A stretch of 64,000 bases of DNA from CALOCY01 sp942491975 (GCA_942491975.1 CALOCY010000004.1:1674001-1738000), one strand, 5' to 3'. Shown: positions 9,861 through 20,128, counted from the first letter of the stretch. Notes: a model not told the origin generated them from the letters alone. A program made the numbers and translations.

Positions 9861-9956
9861 AACTTGCAGTTAAATATAAAAAATAAATCACACATTACAT
9901 AAAAAATCAATATTACCTTCATCTAAGCCTTAGTGATTCTTATCACCAAGCGTCAC

Positions 9957-12311
9957 CTACTTCTTTTTTCCAAATATTTTTTTGATCAGATGGTATATCT
10001 TACTCCGTTTTTTCTGTCGGTCACGGGTTACCAATGTATCACTCAGGGCTGCTGTCTGCTCTTTTGACCTAAACAAATCAAACAATGATTCCGGCAAGCT
10101 ACTGTCATCACGGTAATGCGGGATATCAAGCCGGGCATGCAATTCATAGGGCATCAATGGAAAATGGTCGTAACGGATATGCTCAAAATGAGGGTGATTG
10201 ATCACTTTTTGGATAAACCGGGCATAAATGGGTAGTGCCATATAAGCCCCTTGTCCAAACGTAAGCGACCGAAAATGAACACTCATATCTTCTCCCCCTA
10301 CCCATACACCTGTCACCAGGTTGGGTGAATAGCCCATATACCAGCCATCGGCATGCTCCTGTGTTGTCCCGGTTTTCCCGGCCATCACATTATCTAATCT
10401 ATAAACACGGCGCAATGTACGTGCCGTACCGTCATCCACCACAGCCTGCAGCATATGGCTCATCACCTGTGCTTCGGCAGTACTCAATACCTTTTCGGAT
10501 TGGGGCAGGTCTGCCGTAAAATCGTGAATAAGGTTCCCTTCACCATCTTCTACCTTAATCAAATAATGGGGTTTTACCCTATACCCCCCGTTAGCAAGTG
10601 TACCGTATGCCGTAACCATCTCCCACAATGAAACATTGGCCGTTCCCAGGGCCAGTGAAGGGTATTCGGGAAGTTTGGCATTGACACCCATATCTCGAAC
10701 CAGGTCAATCACGTTGTCGATGCCCGCATTAAATAGCATTTGAACGGCAATGGTATTGACTGATTCGGCCAGTGCCCCCTCCATCGAATAATACCCTTCA
10801 TAATGGTCTTCTGCATTCCGGGGTGACCAATCGTTGTAATCCTCATAGACCTTACGCTCGTTTTTATAATAGGCAAAAGGACTGACACCATTACGAATGG
10901 CAGCCAGGTATACAAACGGTTTAAAAACCGATCCTGCCTGGCGACGGGCTGTAACATGGTCGTACTTAAAATGGTGATGGTTAATACCTCCCACCCATGC
11001 CCGTATTTGGCCATCCTGCGGGTTCATAGCCAATACACCTGCATTGAGCATGGCCATGTAATGTTCTATCGAGTCACGCGGCGAAATCTTTTGCTCTACA
11101 TCACCTTTCCATGTAAACAGCTTCGTGTATACAGGTTTATTAAAGACCTTCATGATCTCTTCGTGCGATAACCCGCCCTTTTTTAAATTAACATACCTGT
11201 CGGATTGTTTTATCGCCTTAAGCAATGGGGTATTGTTGTTTTTCCATATATTGTGTCCCCGCCAATGGGCATCAAAATTATCCTGCAATGCGGTCATGTG
11301 TTTTTTCATCGCCTCTTCAGCGTATGTCTGCATACGCGAGTCAATGGTCGTATATATCTTCAACCCGTCGGTATAAATATTGTATTTTTGTCCATCAGGA
11401 GTACGATAATTTTCAAGCAGTTCAGCCAATTCAAGGCGTAACCGTTCCCTCAGATACGGTGCAGGGCCATCGCTATGGGTAACACGCTTGTATTTTATCC
11501 CCAACGGAAGCAGCATCAGCTCTTCTACTCTCTCTTCATCAATAAGCCGGTATTTTGCCATCTGTGAAAGCACTACATTGCGGCGGTGCAGTGTCCGTTC
11601 AGGAAAAAGGCGGGGATTGTAACGGGTAGGTCCCTTAAGCATGCCCACCAGGGTAGCGGCCTCTTCTATTTTAAGTTCAGCGGCATGTTTGCTAAAAAAG
11701 CGTTTGGCCCCCTCCTCTATCCCATAGGTATCTTCCCCGAAAGGGACTGTATTGAGGTAGAGGTTCAGGATCTCTTCTTTGTTGTAAATTTTTTCTAATC
11801 GGGTAGCAATAATGGCTTCCCTTAACTTAGCTGCCGGAATGGTGAAAATACCGTATTTTTTACGCGGATAGATATTTTTGGCCAGTTGCTGGCTTAAGGT
11901 ACTTCCTCCCCCCGATCTGCGATCACCCATCAGCAGGGTTTTAAAAAATACCCTGAAGAGGCTCCGCCTGTCGACTCCCTGGTGATCAAAAAAGCGCACA
12001 TCTTCGGTAGGGATCAACGCTTTTATCACATAAGGCGAAATCTCATCCAATGATACATTCGTGCGGTTTTTAATGTAGATGCGTCCCAGTGTTTTCCCAT
12101 CAACGGAGATCACCTCCGAAGCAGTAGCCGTCTGGATACGCTCCAAATCGGTTGTGTCGGGCACAGGCCCCCAGAACTCCCAAAGAACAGTTAACACGAA
12201 AAAACCAAGCAGCACAATGCCCATGCCGCAGAAGTATAGAAAATAACGAAACAGGTTTTTACGCGATGATTTTTGATTTTTCTTTTGCCGGGCAGTTTTT
12301 TTTACAGCCAT
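9957..12311 (-). CDS. mrcA: Penicillin-binding protein 1A, bifunctional transglycosylase/transpeptidase
   Basis: 784 residues from the ATG at 12311 (a TTG six bases upstream is less likely). A basic cytoplasmic start leads into one membrane helix (about 25-45). The GT51 transglycosylase domain has EDVRFFDHQGVD, GGSTLSQQLAKN and LEKIYNKEEILNLYLN. The transpeptidase domain has SVFK with Ser461 and Lys464, the ESVN block and KTGTT at Lys646. The enzyme polymerises lipid II and cross-links peptidoglycan in the periplasm. All catalytic motifs are intact. Length and order are normal for class A PBPs of this phylum. It stands downstream of pyk on the same strand but 158 bp away. Confidence 0.94.
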   Translation of the reverse strand: MAVKKTARQKKNQKSSRKNLFRYFLYFCGMGIVLLGFFVLTVLWEFWGPVPDTTDLERIQTATASEVISVDGKTLGRIYIKNRTNVSLDEISPYVIKALIPTEDVRFFDHQGVDRRSLFRVFFKTLLMGDRRSGGGSTLSQQLAKNIYPRKKYGIFTIPAAKLREAIIATRLEKIYNKEEILNLYLNTVPFGEDTYGIEEGAKRFFSKHAAELKIEEAATLVGMLKGPTRYNPRLFPERTLHRRNVVLSQMAKYRLIDEERVEELMLLPLGIKYKRVTHSDGPAPYLRERLRLELAELLENYRTPDGQKYNIYTDGLKIYTTIDSRMQTYAEEAMKKHMTALQDNFDAHWRGHNIWKNNNTPLLKAIKQSDRYVNLKKGGLSHEEIMKVFNKPVYTKLFTWKGDVEQKISPRDSIEHYMAMLNAGVLAMNPQDGQIRAWVGGINHHHFKYDHVTARRQAGSVFKPFVYLAAIRNGVSPFAYYKNERKVYEDYNDWSPRNAEDHYEGYYSMEGALAESVNTIAVQMLFNAGIDNVIDLVRDMGVNAKLPEYPSLALGTANVSLWEMVTAYGTLANGGYRVKPHYLIKVEDGEGNLIHDFTADLPQSEKVLSTAEAQVMSHMLQAVVDDGTARTLRRVYRLDNVMAGKTGTTQEHADGWYMGYSPNLVTGVWVGGEDMSVHFRSLTFGQGAYMALPIYARFIQKVINHPHFEHIRYDHFPLMPYELHARLDIPHYRDDSSLPESLFDLFRSKEQTAALSDTLVTRDRQKKRSKIYHLIKKIFGKKK

Positions 12312-12469
12312 AACCAAATAAATAAAATGAAGGTTTACTGTAAAAATAAAACAATGCAGCGATAAAAAGAAAAATTCAGGCCATTGGATTAATTCGATTT
12401 ATAAAAGACCAGATGATGTGATGATGAACGAATATAATTTGATTGATTCCGTTTTTCACTGTTTACTTA

Positions 12470-13894
12470 TCATTCGCCAATCGCACTTCTATGCGTAAAT
12501 TTTTCAACCGATGATATTTCCATAAACGAAGTTCCGCCTTCCATGCCAAAATTACCCCCTACAAAAACCACAGCATCAGAGCTTGTTATATGCCCGTCCT
12601 GCACTAGTGATTCAAGGGCCGATTTTACCAGCTTATCTTTATTTTCTTTAGGTTTGATCACTTCAGCTGACACACCGTATGAAAGTGCCAGTTCCCGCAT
12701 CACCTGCGATTTATAGCACTTGGCAAATACCGGCTTTTTGCTTCGAAATGCAGCCAGGTAGCGTACTGTCCGTCCTGAAAAACTATCGGTTACAATCGCT
12801 TTTACATCTTTCAATTGCTGGGTGGCCATTATCGCTGCTTCAGCCAAAAAAGCTGTTGTATCATTCTGAATAAGCGGCACAGGAATATCGTTACGTTTGC
12901 TTTTCGTTGCTTCCACTTCCTGTGCAATTTTGGTCATTACTTTTACTGATTCCACCGGATAGTTGCCATGTGCCGTTTCCCCGCTTAGCATAATCGCATC
13001 GGTACCCTGATAAATGGCATTTGCAACATCATTTACCTCGGCACGTGTAGGACGGGGATTTTTAATCATACTATGGAGCATTTGTGTGGCAATAATTACC
13101 GGCTTTTTACGCTTCACACAACGCCTTATAAGCTTGTGCTGGATACCCGGTATCTTTTCGGCAGCAATTTCAATACCCAAGTCTCCACGTGCTACCATAA
13201 TACCGTATGCATATTCTAAAATCTCTTTAATATTCTGAACCCCATCCAGATTCTCAATTTTGGCAATAATCTTAATCGGGCTATTCTGCCTGTCAAGTAT
13301 TTCCTGCACTTCAAGTACATCCTCTTTATTGCGCACAAACGAATGGGCAATAAAATCAATATCATTCTTAACAGCGAACTCAATAAATTGCTTATCCTTT
13401 GAGGTAATTGCAGGCAGGTTAATGGTTACTCCCGGTACATTTACACTTTTACGGTTCTGAATGTACCCTTCATTTTGAACCACACATTCCAGGCTGTTGT
13501 CATTTTTATCTTCAACAATCAACTCAAGATCACCATCATCAATAAGTAAAGAGCTTCCTGTCGGAACATCACGGACAAAATCGATATAATCCAAAAACAA
13601 CACATCTGCATTACTTACCCCCTTCCCTCCTTGTATACGGATTCTATCTCCCGACATAACATGAATCTTCTCCTCCAGCCCTGTTGTCCTTACTTCCGGC
13701 CCTTTGGTATCAATCAGAATCGCAATTTTATCCGACACTTCCCGTATATTATTAACAACATTGAGTGCCGATTCGGGTGTAATATGCGCAGTATTTAAAC
13801 GTGCTACATTCATCCCTGCGTCATACAGTTCTTTAATGAACTCAACCTCACAATGGAGATCTGAAATGGTGGCTATAATCTTTGTGTATTTCAT
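12470..13894 (-). CDS. pyk: Pyruvate kinase
   Basis: 474 residues from the ATG at 13894 (MKYTKIIATISD). A GTG-started extension reaching 13969 is implausible because the family begins right at this motif. The TIM barrel carries DTKGPEVRT, DYIDF, the IAKIENLDG motif with the active-site Lys, MVARGDLGIEI and the KPVIIATQMLHSM signature. The C-terminal regulatory domain begins near 350. It makes pyruvate and ATP from phosphoenolpyruvate in the last step of glycolysis. Together with pckA at 15.9 kb it frames the PEP node in this neighbourhood, though the two genes are on opposite strands. Confidence 0.95.
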   Translation of the reverse strand: MKYTKIIATISDLHCEVEFIKELYDAGMNVARLNTAHITPESALNVVNNIREVSDKIAILIDTKGPEVRTTGLEEKIHVMSGDRIRIQGGKGVSNADVLFLDYIDFVRDVPTGSSLLIDDGDLELIVEDKNDNSLECVVQNEGYIQNRKSVNVPGVTINLPAITSKDKQFIEFAVKNDIDFIAHSFVRNKEDVLEVQEILDRQNSPIKIIAKIENLDGVQNIKEILEYAYGIMVARGDLGIEIAAEKIPGIQHKLIRRCVKRKKPVIIATQMLHSMIKNPRPTRAEVNDVANAIYQGTDAIMLSGETAHGNYPVESVKVMTKIAQEVEATKSKRNDIPVPLIQNDTTAFLAEAAIMATQQLKDVKAIVTDSFSGRTVRYLAAFRSKKPVFAKCYKSQVMRELALSYGVSAEVIKPKENKDKLVKSALESLVQDGHITSSDAVVFVGGNFGMEGGTSFMEISSVEKFTHRSAIGE

Positions 13895-14132
13895 GGTTTT
13901 TGAGCTGTTATTCCTATTTGAGAGGCAGTAAAAGTATGAACTTTTCTCAGACAATAGCCCATAATACACTTCTGCTACCTATAGCTTTACAAATAGATAA
14001 CAGAATGATCAGCTTAACAGTTCAATTTGAAGATTACCAGTTTGTTTCGAACTAAAAACCAGGAGAGGCTTTATCAGTTAATAATGTTTAATAACCTAAT
14101 TCCGTGTAAATGTTATATATGTAAAAATAATA

Positions 14133-14546
14133 TCAAATAAAACTTTGTAACGCCAATTTATATGATTTTAGTCCAAATCCCATAACAGAACCGGCACAAA
14201 CAGGACCGATAATTGACTCATGCCTGAATTTTTCACGGGTAAGGATATTTGAAATATGAACTTCAACAACAGGTGTTTTTATGGCAGAAACAGCATCTCT
14301 TATAGCAATAGAGGTATGCGTGTAAGCTCCTGGATTTATGACTATTCCATCAAACAAAAAGCCTGTTTCCTGAATTTTATCTACAATCTCACCTTCGATG
14401 TTTGATTGAAAATAAGCAATAAACATATCGGGAAATTGTTGCTTTAAACTCTCAAGATACTGCTCAAAAGATACATCTCCGTAAATACTTTTTTCACGCG
14501 TACCTAAAAGATTCAAATTGGGTCCGTTGATGATTTGTATTTTCAT
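14133..14546 (-). CDS. aroQ: 3-dehydroquinate dehydratase, type II
   Basis: 137 residues, the usual size for type II enzymes. The N-terminal NGPNLNLLGTRE motif with Arg17 and the catalytic Tyr22 in SIYGD are present, followed by FQSNIEGEIVDKIQ, NPGAYTHTSIAIRD and the substrate-binding His in VEVHISN. It removes water from 3-dehydroquinate in the shikimate pathway, probably as a dodecamer. It lies upstream of pyk on the same strand with a gap of about 240 bp, and is divergent from xerD across 174 bp. Divergent aroQ-xerD is common in Bacteroidota. Confidence 0.95.
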   Translation of the reverse strand: MKIQIINGPNLNLLGTREKSIYGDVSFEQYLESLKQQFPDMFIAYFQSNIEGEIVDKIQETGFLFDGIVINPGAYTHTSIAIRDAVSAIKTPVVEVHISNILTREKFRHESIIGPVCAGSVMGFGLKSYKLALQSFI

Positions 14547-14720
14547 AATAAAAAATCTTTTTCTTACAAAAAACGTAACTTATATTCACTAAGAACGTAA
14601 ATTTTTACAGAAAGGCTTATGTGAACTACCTGCATTAATGATGAATAAATAGCTATCCGTATTTATTTAACAAAGCTATTAATTTTTTAATTAGAGGTAA
14701 CTATTAATTAATTTATAACT

Positions 14721-15620
14721 ATGAAATGGGAAGAAGCAAAACAGGGGTTTGAATCTTATCTTAGATTGGAAAAATCCTTATCTCAAAACTCTATCAGTGC
14801 TTATATCAATGATATAAATAAGCTGATAGTTTATTTAGAAGCAAAATTTGGAGGAATGTTTCCGACTAACGTAAAACTTGCAAATTTGAAAGATTTTGTA
14901 CAATGGCTCAATGAAGAGGGGGTGAGTCCACGTACCCAGGCACGCACTATTTCTGGAATAAAATCATTTTTCAAGTATTTGCTTATAGAAGGAAAAATGG
15001 AAAGCGATCCTACTTCTCTGCTTGAAGCACCTAAGGTGGGTAGAAAACTACCCGATATCCTTAGCGTGGATGAAATTGACAATTTAATTAATTCTGTAGA
15101 TTTAAGTAAATCGGAGGGACAACGAAACAAAGCCATCCTGGAAGTACTTTACGGATGTGGTCTTCGTGTTTCGGAACTGGTAAACCTGAAACAATCTAAC
15201 CTTTTCTTTAATAAAGGTTACATTAAGGTAGAAGGCAAATCAGACCGGGAACGTCTTGTTCCGATTAGTCGAAGGGCTATTGACGAAGTAAATGCCTATG
15301 TGAATGGTTACCGGCAAACACTGAATATTGAGTCAGAATTTGAAGATGTATTGTTTCTGAATAGAAGAGGCAAGCGACTCAGCCGGGTAATGATTTTCAC
15401 CATTATTAAAAACCTGGCTGAAAAGATTAAGCTAAATAAAAAAATCAGCCCTCACACTTTCAGGCACTCATTTGCAACACATTTGATCAATGGTGGTGCA
15501 GATTTACGTGTGGTACAGGAGATGCTTGGTCATGAATCGATTTTAACGACTGAGATTTATACGCATCTTGACCGCAATTATCTACAGGATACGATTAATC
15601 AGTTTCACCCCCGAACCTGA
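14721..15620 (+). CDS. xerD: Site-specific tyrosine recombinase XerD
   Basis: 299 residues, the normal Xer size. There is an N-terminal SAM-like core-binding domain (about 1-90, SLSQNSISAYINDI) and a catalytic domain. The catalytic set is complete: Arg149 in GCGLRVSEL, His245 and Arg248 in SPHTFRHSF, His271 in LGHES and the nucleophile Tyr280. With a partner XerC it resolves chromosome dimers at dif. No integron, phage or inverted-repeat context surrounds it, so this looks like the housekeeping enzyme rather than a mobile-element integrase. A strong terminator follows. Confidence 0.93.
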   Translation: MKWEEAKQGFESYLRLEKSLSQNSISAYINDINKLIVYLEAKFGGMFPTNVKLANLKDFVQWLNEEGVSPRTQARTISGIKSFFKYLLIEGKMESDPTSLLEAPKVGRKLPDILSVDEIDNLINSVDLSKSEGQRNKAILEVLYGCGLRVSELVNLKQSNLFFNKGYIKVEGKSDRERLVPISRRAIDEVNAYVNGYRQTLNIESEFEDVLFLNRRGKRLSRVMIFTIIKNLAEKIKLNKKISPHTFRHSFATHLINGGADLRVVQEMLGHESILTTEIYTHLDRNYLQDTINQFHPRT

Positions 15621-15643
15621 CGAACCAGTAATCGGGAAGTATT

Positions 15644-15682
15644 AAAAAAAAGTGTTGGAGAATAGCCCCAACACTTTTTTTT
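15644..15682 (+). terminator. Rho-independent terminator after xerD
   Basis: A 15-bp stem (15644-15658 with 15668-15682, core AGTGTTGG/CCAACACT) with a 9-base loop. The outer half is A-run paired with T-run, so it can work on both strands. Confidence 0.85.
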
Positions 15683-15822
15683 GTGCGAAAGAGCTGTTAC
15701 CCACCCTTCCCTCTTAATTGAACAAGCGTGTCAAAAACAATCATGTAATATTGCATTTTATTCAAACCAACCATAAATCTAAAAAAACTGCTGAAGAACA
15801 GCTTTTACATAGCCAAATTTTA

Positions 15823-15853
15823 TTGTGCACAGTAATACTATCGGTTAGTTTTG
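15823..15853 (+). promoter_or_regulatory. Candidate pckA promoter
   Basis: TTG at 15823-15825, a 20-base spacer and TAGTTTTG at 15846-15853 fit the Bacteroidota -33/-7 consensus. The expected start site leaves a leader of about 70 bases before the pckA ATG. Confidence 0.45.
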
Positions 15854-15931
15854 CATATTCAATAATCTAATGCCAATTATGAAACAGGCATGAAAATTTT
15901 CGGAAATTTTTTATGCCAAAAATTTTAACGG

Positions 15932-17536
15932 ATGAAAAATCTGGATTTAAGTAAATACGGGATAACCAACGTAAAAGAAGTTATACACAATCCCTCTTAT
16001 GCGCAGCTTTTTAAAGAAGAGATGCAACCTGATTTGAAAGGTTTTGAAAAAGGACAATTAACAGAGCTTGGTGCAGTTAATGTAATGACCGGCATTTTCA
16101 CAGGCCGCTCACCCAAAGATAAATACATTGTACTCGACGATACAACCAAAAATACGATTTGGTGGACATCAGATAAAGCAAAAAACGATAATAAACCCGT
16201 TTCGCCTGAAATATGGGCCGATTTAAAAGCAAATACTGCACAACAACTTTCTGGTAAACGCCTGTTTGTTGTGGACACCTTTTGTGGCGCCAATGAAGAC
16301 AGTCGCCTCAAAGTACGCTTTATTATGGAAGTAGCTTGGCAAGCCCACTTTGTAACCAATATGTTTATTCGTCCTACTAAAGCAGAATTGGAAAACTATG
16401 GCGAACCTGATTTTGTTTCACTAAATGGGGCAAAAACCACGAATCCAACGTGGAAAAAACAGGGCTTAAACTCAAATGTATATACGGTATTCAATTTAAG
16501 TGAACGGATGAATGTAATTGGTGGATCATGGTACGGCGGGGAAATGAAGAAAGGGATATTCGCCATGATGAATTACTACCTTCCACTGCGTGGAATGGCA
16601 TCCATGCACTGCTCGGCCAACAAAGGGAAAGAGGATGATGTAGCCATCTTTTTTGGCCTGTCGGGAACCGGAAAAACCACACTTTCGACCGATCCTAAAC
16701 GCCAGTTGATTGGTGATGATGAACATGGATGGGATGATAACGGTATTTTTAACTTTGAAGGTGGATGTTATGCGAAAACCATTAACCTGGATGCAGAAGC
16801 AGAACCCGATATTTTCGGGGCCATCAGGCGGGATGCACTACTTGAAAACGTAACAGTTGATGAGAACGGAAAAATAGACTTCACCGATGGCTCCGTAACG
16901 CAAAATACACGAGTGTCCTACCCCATCTATCACATTGACAATATTGTTAAGCCGGTATCCAAAGCCGGACATGCCACTAAAGTAATCTTCCTTACAGCTG
17001 ATGCATTTGGTGTAATGCCCCCGGTGGCCAAGCTGACCCCGGAGCAAACCAAGTACCACTTTCTTTCGGGATTCACCGCCAAATTAGCAGGGACTGAACG
17101 TGGTGTAACCACTCCACAACCTACTTTTTCGGCCTGTTTTGGTGCCGCATTCCTTTCATTGCACCCTACAAAGTATGGCGAAGAACTGGTGAAAAAGATG
17201 GAAGAACATGGTGCGCAAGCCTACCTTGTCAACACCGGGTGGAACGGAACAGGTAAACGCATCTCCATTAAAGATACGCGTGCCATTATCGACCGTATTC
17301 TCGATGGATCAATCGAGCAGTCCGAAACAAAAGTTGTTCCTGTATTCAATTTGGAGGTTCCCACGGCACTTGAAGGTGTTGATACCGGTATTCTTGATCC
17401 GCGTGATACGTACGCTGATGCTGCCGAATGGACTAAAAAAGCAATAGAACTCGGACAGCTGTTTATCAATAATTTTGAACAATATACTGATAACGAAGAA
17501 GGTAAAGCACTAGTAGCAGCAGGCCCTCAGCTGTAA
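15932..17536 (+). CDS. pckA: Phosphoenolpyruvate carboxykinase (ATP)
   Basis: 534 residues, the standard length for the ATP-dependent enzyme. Visible motifs are FTGRSPKDKYIV near 47, the kinase-1a P-loop GLSGTGKTT at 242-250, GDDEHGWDD for metal binding and the ENVTVDENG block. It interconverts oxaloacetate and PEP with ATP. In many anaerobic Bacteroidota it runs toward oxaloacetate, conserving energy en route to succinate; which direction applies here is inference. A promoter is proposed upstream. No terminator is seen before the next gene, 87 bp on, so some read-through is possible. Confidence 0.96.
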   Translation: MKNLDLSKYGITNVKEVIHNPSYAQLFKEEMQPDLKGFEKGQLTELGAVNVMTGIFTGRSPKDKYIVLDDTTKNTIWWTSDKAKNDNKPVSPEIWADLKANTAQQLSGKRLFVVDTFCGANEDSRLKVRFIMEVAWQAHFVTNMFIRPTKAELENYGEPDFVSLNGAKTTNPTWKKQGLNSNVYTVFNLSERMNVIGGSWYGGEMKKGIFAMMNYYLPLRGMASMHCSANKGKEDDVAIFFGLSGTGKTTLSTDPKRQLIGDDEHGWDDNGIFNFEGGCYAKTINLDAEAEPDIFGAIRRDALLENVTVDENGKIDFTDGSVTQNTRVSYPIYHIDNIVKPVSKAGHATKVIFLTADAFGVMPPVAKLTPEQTKYHFLSGFTAKLAGTERGVTTPQPTFSACFGAAFLSLHPTKYGEELVKKMEEHGAQAYLVNTGWNGTGKRISIKDTRAIIDRILDGSIEQSETKVVPVFNLEVPTALEGVDTGILDPRDTYADAAEWTKKAIELGQLFINNFEQYTDNEEGKALVAAGPQL

Positions 17537-17623
17537 TTATAACATGAGAAGCGAAGCATAGAAGAAGTGGAGGGGGGAAGAAAAAACTTCGGTCTTCCAA
17601 TATTTTAATCATAAATATCCTAA

Positions 17624-18889
17624 GTGAAAAATTACGATATCATCGTTATTGGTGCAGGTGCAGCAGGATTGATTGCAGCCGGCAGGGCTGCCGAGTCGGG
17701 CTCCAACGTACTGCTTGTAGAAAAAATGAAGCAGGAAGGGCGAAAACTGCTGATTACCGGGAAAGGCCGGTGTAACATCACCAACCATTCACCCATAGCT
17801 GATTTTATCAAACACGTCCACCCCAACGGACGATTTCTAAAACATGCTTTTTCACAATTCTTTGCCAATGATATTGTGCAACTGTTAACCCAACAAGGTG
17901 TAGAAACCTTTGTGGAAAGAGGAAACCGCGTTTTCCCGGTAAGCGATAAAGCAGCTGATGTGCTTCAGGCATTATTAAGATGGAATAGAAAAAATGGTGT
18001 CGATATTTTGCGGAAGTGCAACGTGCAACGCCTGCTTGTATCAGATGGTAAAATAACAGGAATAGAGGCTGTTGTTGACGATAAAAAAAAGCAATTCCAT
18101 GCCCAAAATATTATACTTTGTACAGGAGGAAGCTCCTATCCGGCCACCGGATCAACCGGTGATGGCTACAAGCTTGCCAAGGCAGTGGGACACAATATCG
18201 AACCTGTACGGCCAGCACTGGTGCCTTTAGAAACTTCCGGAGATATTGCCCAACGGTTAATGGGTTTGAGCCTGAAAAATGCCAAAGCCATTGTTTGGAG
18301 CAATGGAAAAAAGCTAAAAGAAGATTTTGGGGAACTACTTTTCACCCATTGGGGCTTATCCGGTCCTATTATTCTTACAATTAGCCGGTTGGTAGTGGAC
18401 GAATTGCATAAGAAAAACAATGTTGAAATCTCCATTGACCTAAAACCTGCATTGGACGAGCAAAAATTGGACAATCGATTACTGCGCGACCTTGATGATA
18501 ATGGCAAAAAACGTGTCGAGAATATCTTCAAACTATGGCTGCCATCAACACTCATCCCTGTTTTTATGGAGTTAACAGGCATTGATCAATCAAAAGAGGG
18601 ACATCAACTTACCGGAAAAGAGCGGCGGAAGATACGTCTGCTGATGAAAGATTTTCGTTTTACCATTACCGGGCATCGTCCGTTTGAAGAGGCCATTATC
18701 ACTGCAGGAGGAATCAGTACCAAAGAGATCAATTCCAAAACGATGGAATCGAAATTGGTCGAAAACCTCTATTTTGCCGGAGAAGTGATTGACCTGGATG
18801 CCGACACAGGCGGTTATAACCTGCAAATTGCTTATTCTACAGGGTGGCTGGCCGCACAATCGTGTATGCAACACAAAAATCAATCATAA
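17624..18889 (+). CDS. BaiN/YhiN (HI0933) family flavoprotein
   Basis: 421 residues beginning at a GTG (17624). The start is fixed by the dinucleotide-binding motif GAGAAGLIAAGRAAESG at residues 9-25. Family signatures include KLLITGKGRCNITN, GNRVFPVSDKAADV, CTGGSSYPATGSTGDGY, the HWGLSGP block and the C-terminal FAGEVIDLDADTGGYNLQIAYSTG. This family binds FAD; one member has been linked to bile-acid dehydroxylation, but most have no assigned reaction. I make no substrate claim. It ends 4 bp from the convergent MFS gene. Confidence 0.9.
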   Translation: MKNYDIIVIGAGAAGLIAAGRAAESGSNVLLVEKMKQEGRKLLITGKGRCNITNHSPIADFIKHVHPNGRFLKHAFSQFFANDIVQLLTQQGVETFVERGNRVFPVSDKAADVLQALLRWNRKNGVDILRKCNVQRLLVSDGKITGIEAVVDDKKKQFHAQNIILCTGGSSYPATGSTGDGYKLAKAVGHNIEPVRPALVPLETSGDIAQRLMGLSLKNAKAIVWSNGKKLKEDFGELLFTHWGLSGPIILTISRLVVDELHKKNNVEISIDLKPALDEQKLDNRLLRDLDDNGKKRVENIFKLWLPSTLIPVFMELTGIDQSKEGHQLTGKERRKIRLLMKDFRFTITGHRPFEEAIITAGGISTKEINSKTMESKLVENLYFAGEVIDLDADTGGYNLQIAYSTGWLAAQSCMQHKNQS

Positions 18890-18893
18890 AGGG

Positions 18894-20045
18894 TTATACG
18901 CTACGCATTTTCATCTTCTGCACAAACAGCAATGACAACACACTGAATGCCGCTCCCAAAATAAAGGGTATACGCCAGTTCAACAACCACAATCCACCCC
19001 CAATAACGGGAATAACCACTGCAGCAATATGATTGATCGTAAACCCTACCGCCATTGAAGGGGCAATATCTTTCGGATCGGCATGTTTTTGAAAGTAGGT
19101 GCGTATCCCTATGGAAAAATTAAAGAACAGATGATCTAAAATATACAACCCTGCCACAATCCAACGGTTCTCTACATAAGCATAAGCCATAAAAATCAGT
19201 ATCAGGCTGGCATATTCCAATGTAAGCATCCGTCTTTCACCAAACCGGTTGATACCCTTTGCAATATAAGGATTGAAGAAATAGGCTATAACATTGTTTA
19301 ACACAAACAATACAGTTACTTCGCTCACCGAATAACCGTACTTTTTTACCAACATAAATACCGCAAACACCACAAAAATTTGTCGGCGTGCACCACTTAA
19401 AAAATTCAGCACGTAATAGAGCCAGTAACGTTTACGCACAATCATTTTCTTGTGTTGGACAGGTAACGAGCTATCCGCAGGGTTCCGAAAAAAAGCCAGC
19501 ACCCCGCAAAGCACTACAAAACCACCGATTATTAAGTATTCATCACGAAAAGAGAGTAGCTGTGCCAACAGATAAATGACCACTCCTACCCCTATATTGG
19601 TGGCTGCCGACAAACTCCGGATACGGGCAAACACATGGGGCGATGCTGTTTTTGTAAAGTATTGCAGCGTTAGCGACTGATTTACCGTTTCAAAATAGTG
19701 AAAGCCCAATGACATAATCAATGTGGTCAACAACAATCCCATAAATGAGGGCATAAGCCCTGTCAGCACCACCCCTGCCCCCATCACCACAATCGACAGC
19801 GCCGCTAACCGGTGTTCTCTGATAAAAATCAACAGAAAAATAACCAGTAACGCCAAAAAACCGGGAATCTCACGTACCGATTGAATAGCCCCCACCTGAA
19901 AGCCATTCAACCCAATTTCATCGACAGCAAAATTATTAAATAGCGTACGCCATCCCTGCAAACCCGTTGCTGCAGCCACAGCCAGTAACAACAAATAACC
20001 GTACATCGGGTTTTGTTTGACTGCTTTCCATTGTATCCTGTTCAT
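18894..20045 (-). CDS. Major facilitator superfamily transporter
   Basis: 383 residues with about twelve hydrophobic segments in two halves separated by a basic loop (KKMIVRKRYW, about 195-205). The N-terminus is short and cytoplasmic, and the ends of the first halves have MFS-like charged turns such as REH and RIRSLS. It is small for the superfamily but complete. No substrate-defining motif is recognised. Its start abuts the mnmA upstream region, so the two genes are divergent across less than 90 bp. Its 3' end is 4 bp from the flavoprotein gene, which may force shared termination. Confidence 0.85.
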   Translation of the reverse strand: MNRIQWKAVKQNPMYGYLLLLAVAAATGLQGWRTLFNNFAVDEIGLNGFQVGAIQSVREIPGFLALLVIFLLIFIREHRLAALSIVVMGAGVVLTGLMPSFMGLLLTTLIMSLGFHYFETVNQSLTLQYFTKTASPHVFARIRSLSAATNIGVGVVIYLLAQLLSFRDEYLIIGGFVVLCGVLAFFRNPADSSLPVQHKKMIVRKRYWLYYVLNFLSGARRQIFVVFAVFMLVKKYGYSVSEVTVLFVLNNVIAYFFNPYIAKGINRFGERRMLTLEYASLILIFMAYAYVENRWIVAGLYILDHLFFNFSIGIRTYFQKHADPKDIAPSMAVGFTINHIAAVVIPVIGGGLWLLNWRIPFILGAAFSVLSLLFVQKMKMRSV

Positions 20046-20101
20046 TGATCTTTTCTGCTATCGTTTATGCCCACAAAGTAAATGAAACAAACAGGAAAAA
20101 C

Positions 20102-20109
20102 TATATTTG
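20102..20109 (+). promoter_or_regulatory. Possible -7 element for mnmA
   Basis: TATATTTG matches TAnnTTTG and lies 20 bases before the mnmA ATG at 20129. No good -33 box is seen, so confidence is low. If real, it places the ATG at 20129 as the true start. Confidence 0.33.
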
Positions 20110-20128
20110 TTCAGAAATAAGCAGCAAT

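Larger units (their letters stand above)
15621..15931. other. Intergenic region xerD-pckA (311 bp)
   Basis: Holds the xerD terminator in its first 60 bases and a candidate pckA promoter in its last 110. Between them (about 15690-15815) I see only AT-rich sequence with no open frame, hairpin or repeat of note. Confidence 0.6.

Noticed and set aside
13895..13969. N-terminal extension of pyruvate kinase from a GTG
   Set aside because: Pyruvate kinases begin right before KIIATISD; the extension has no family match.
14721..15620. Integrase of a mobile element
   Set aside because: The protein is standard XerD size and lies next to aroQ with no attachment-site repeats, transposase or cargo.
20045..20128. 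N-terminal extension of MnmA starting at a TTG
   Set aside because: It overlaps the divergent MFS start and the -7 element; family homology starts at the ATG at 20129.
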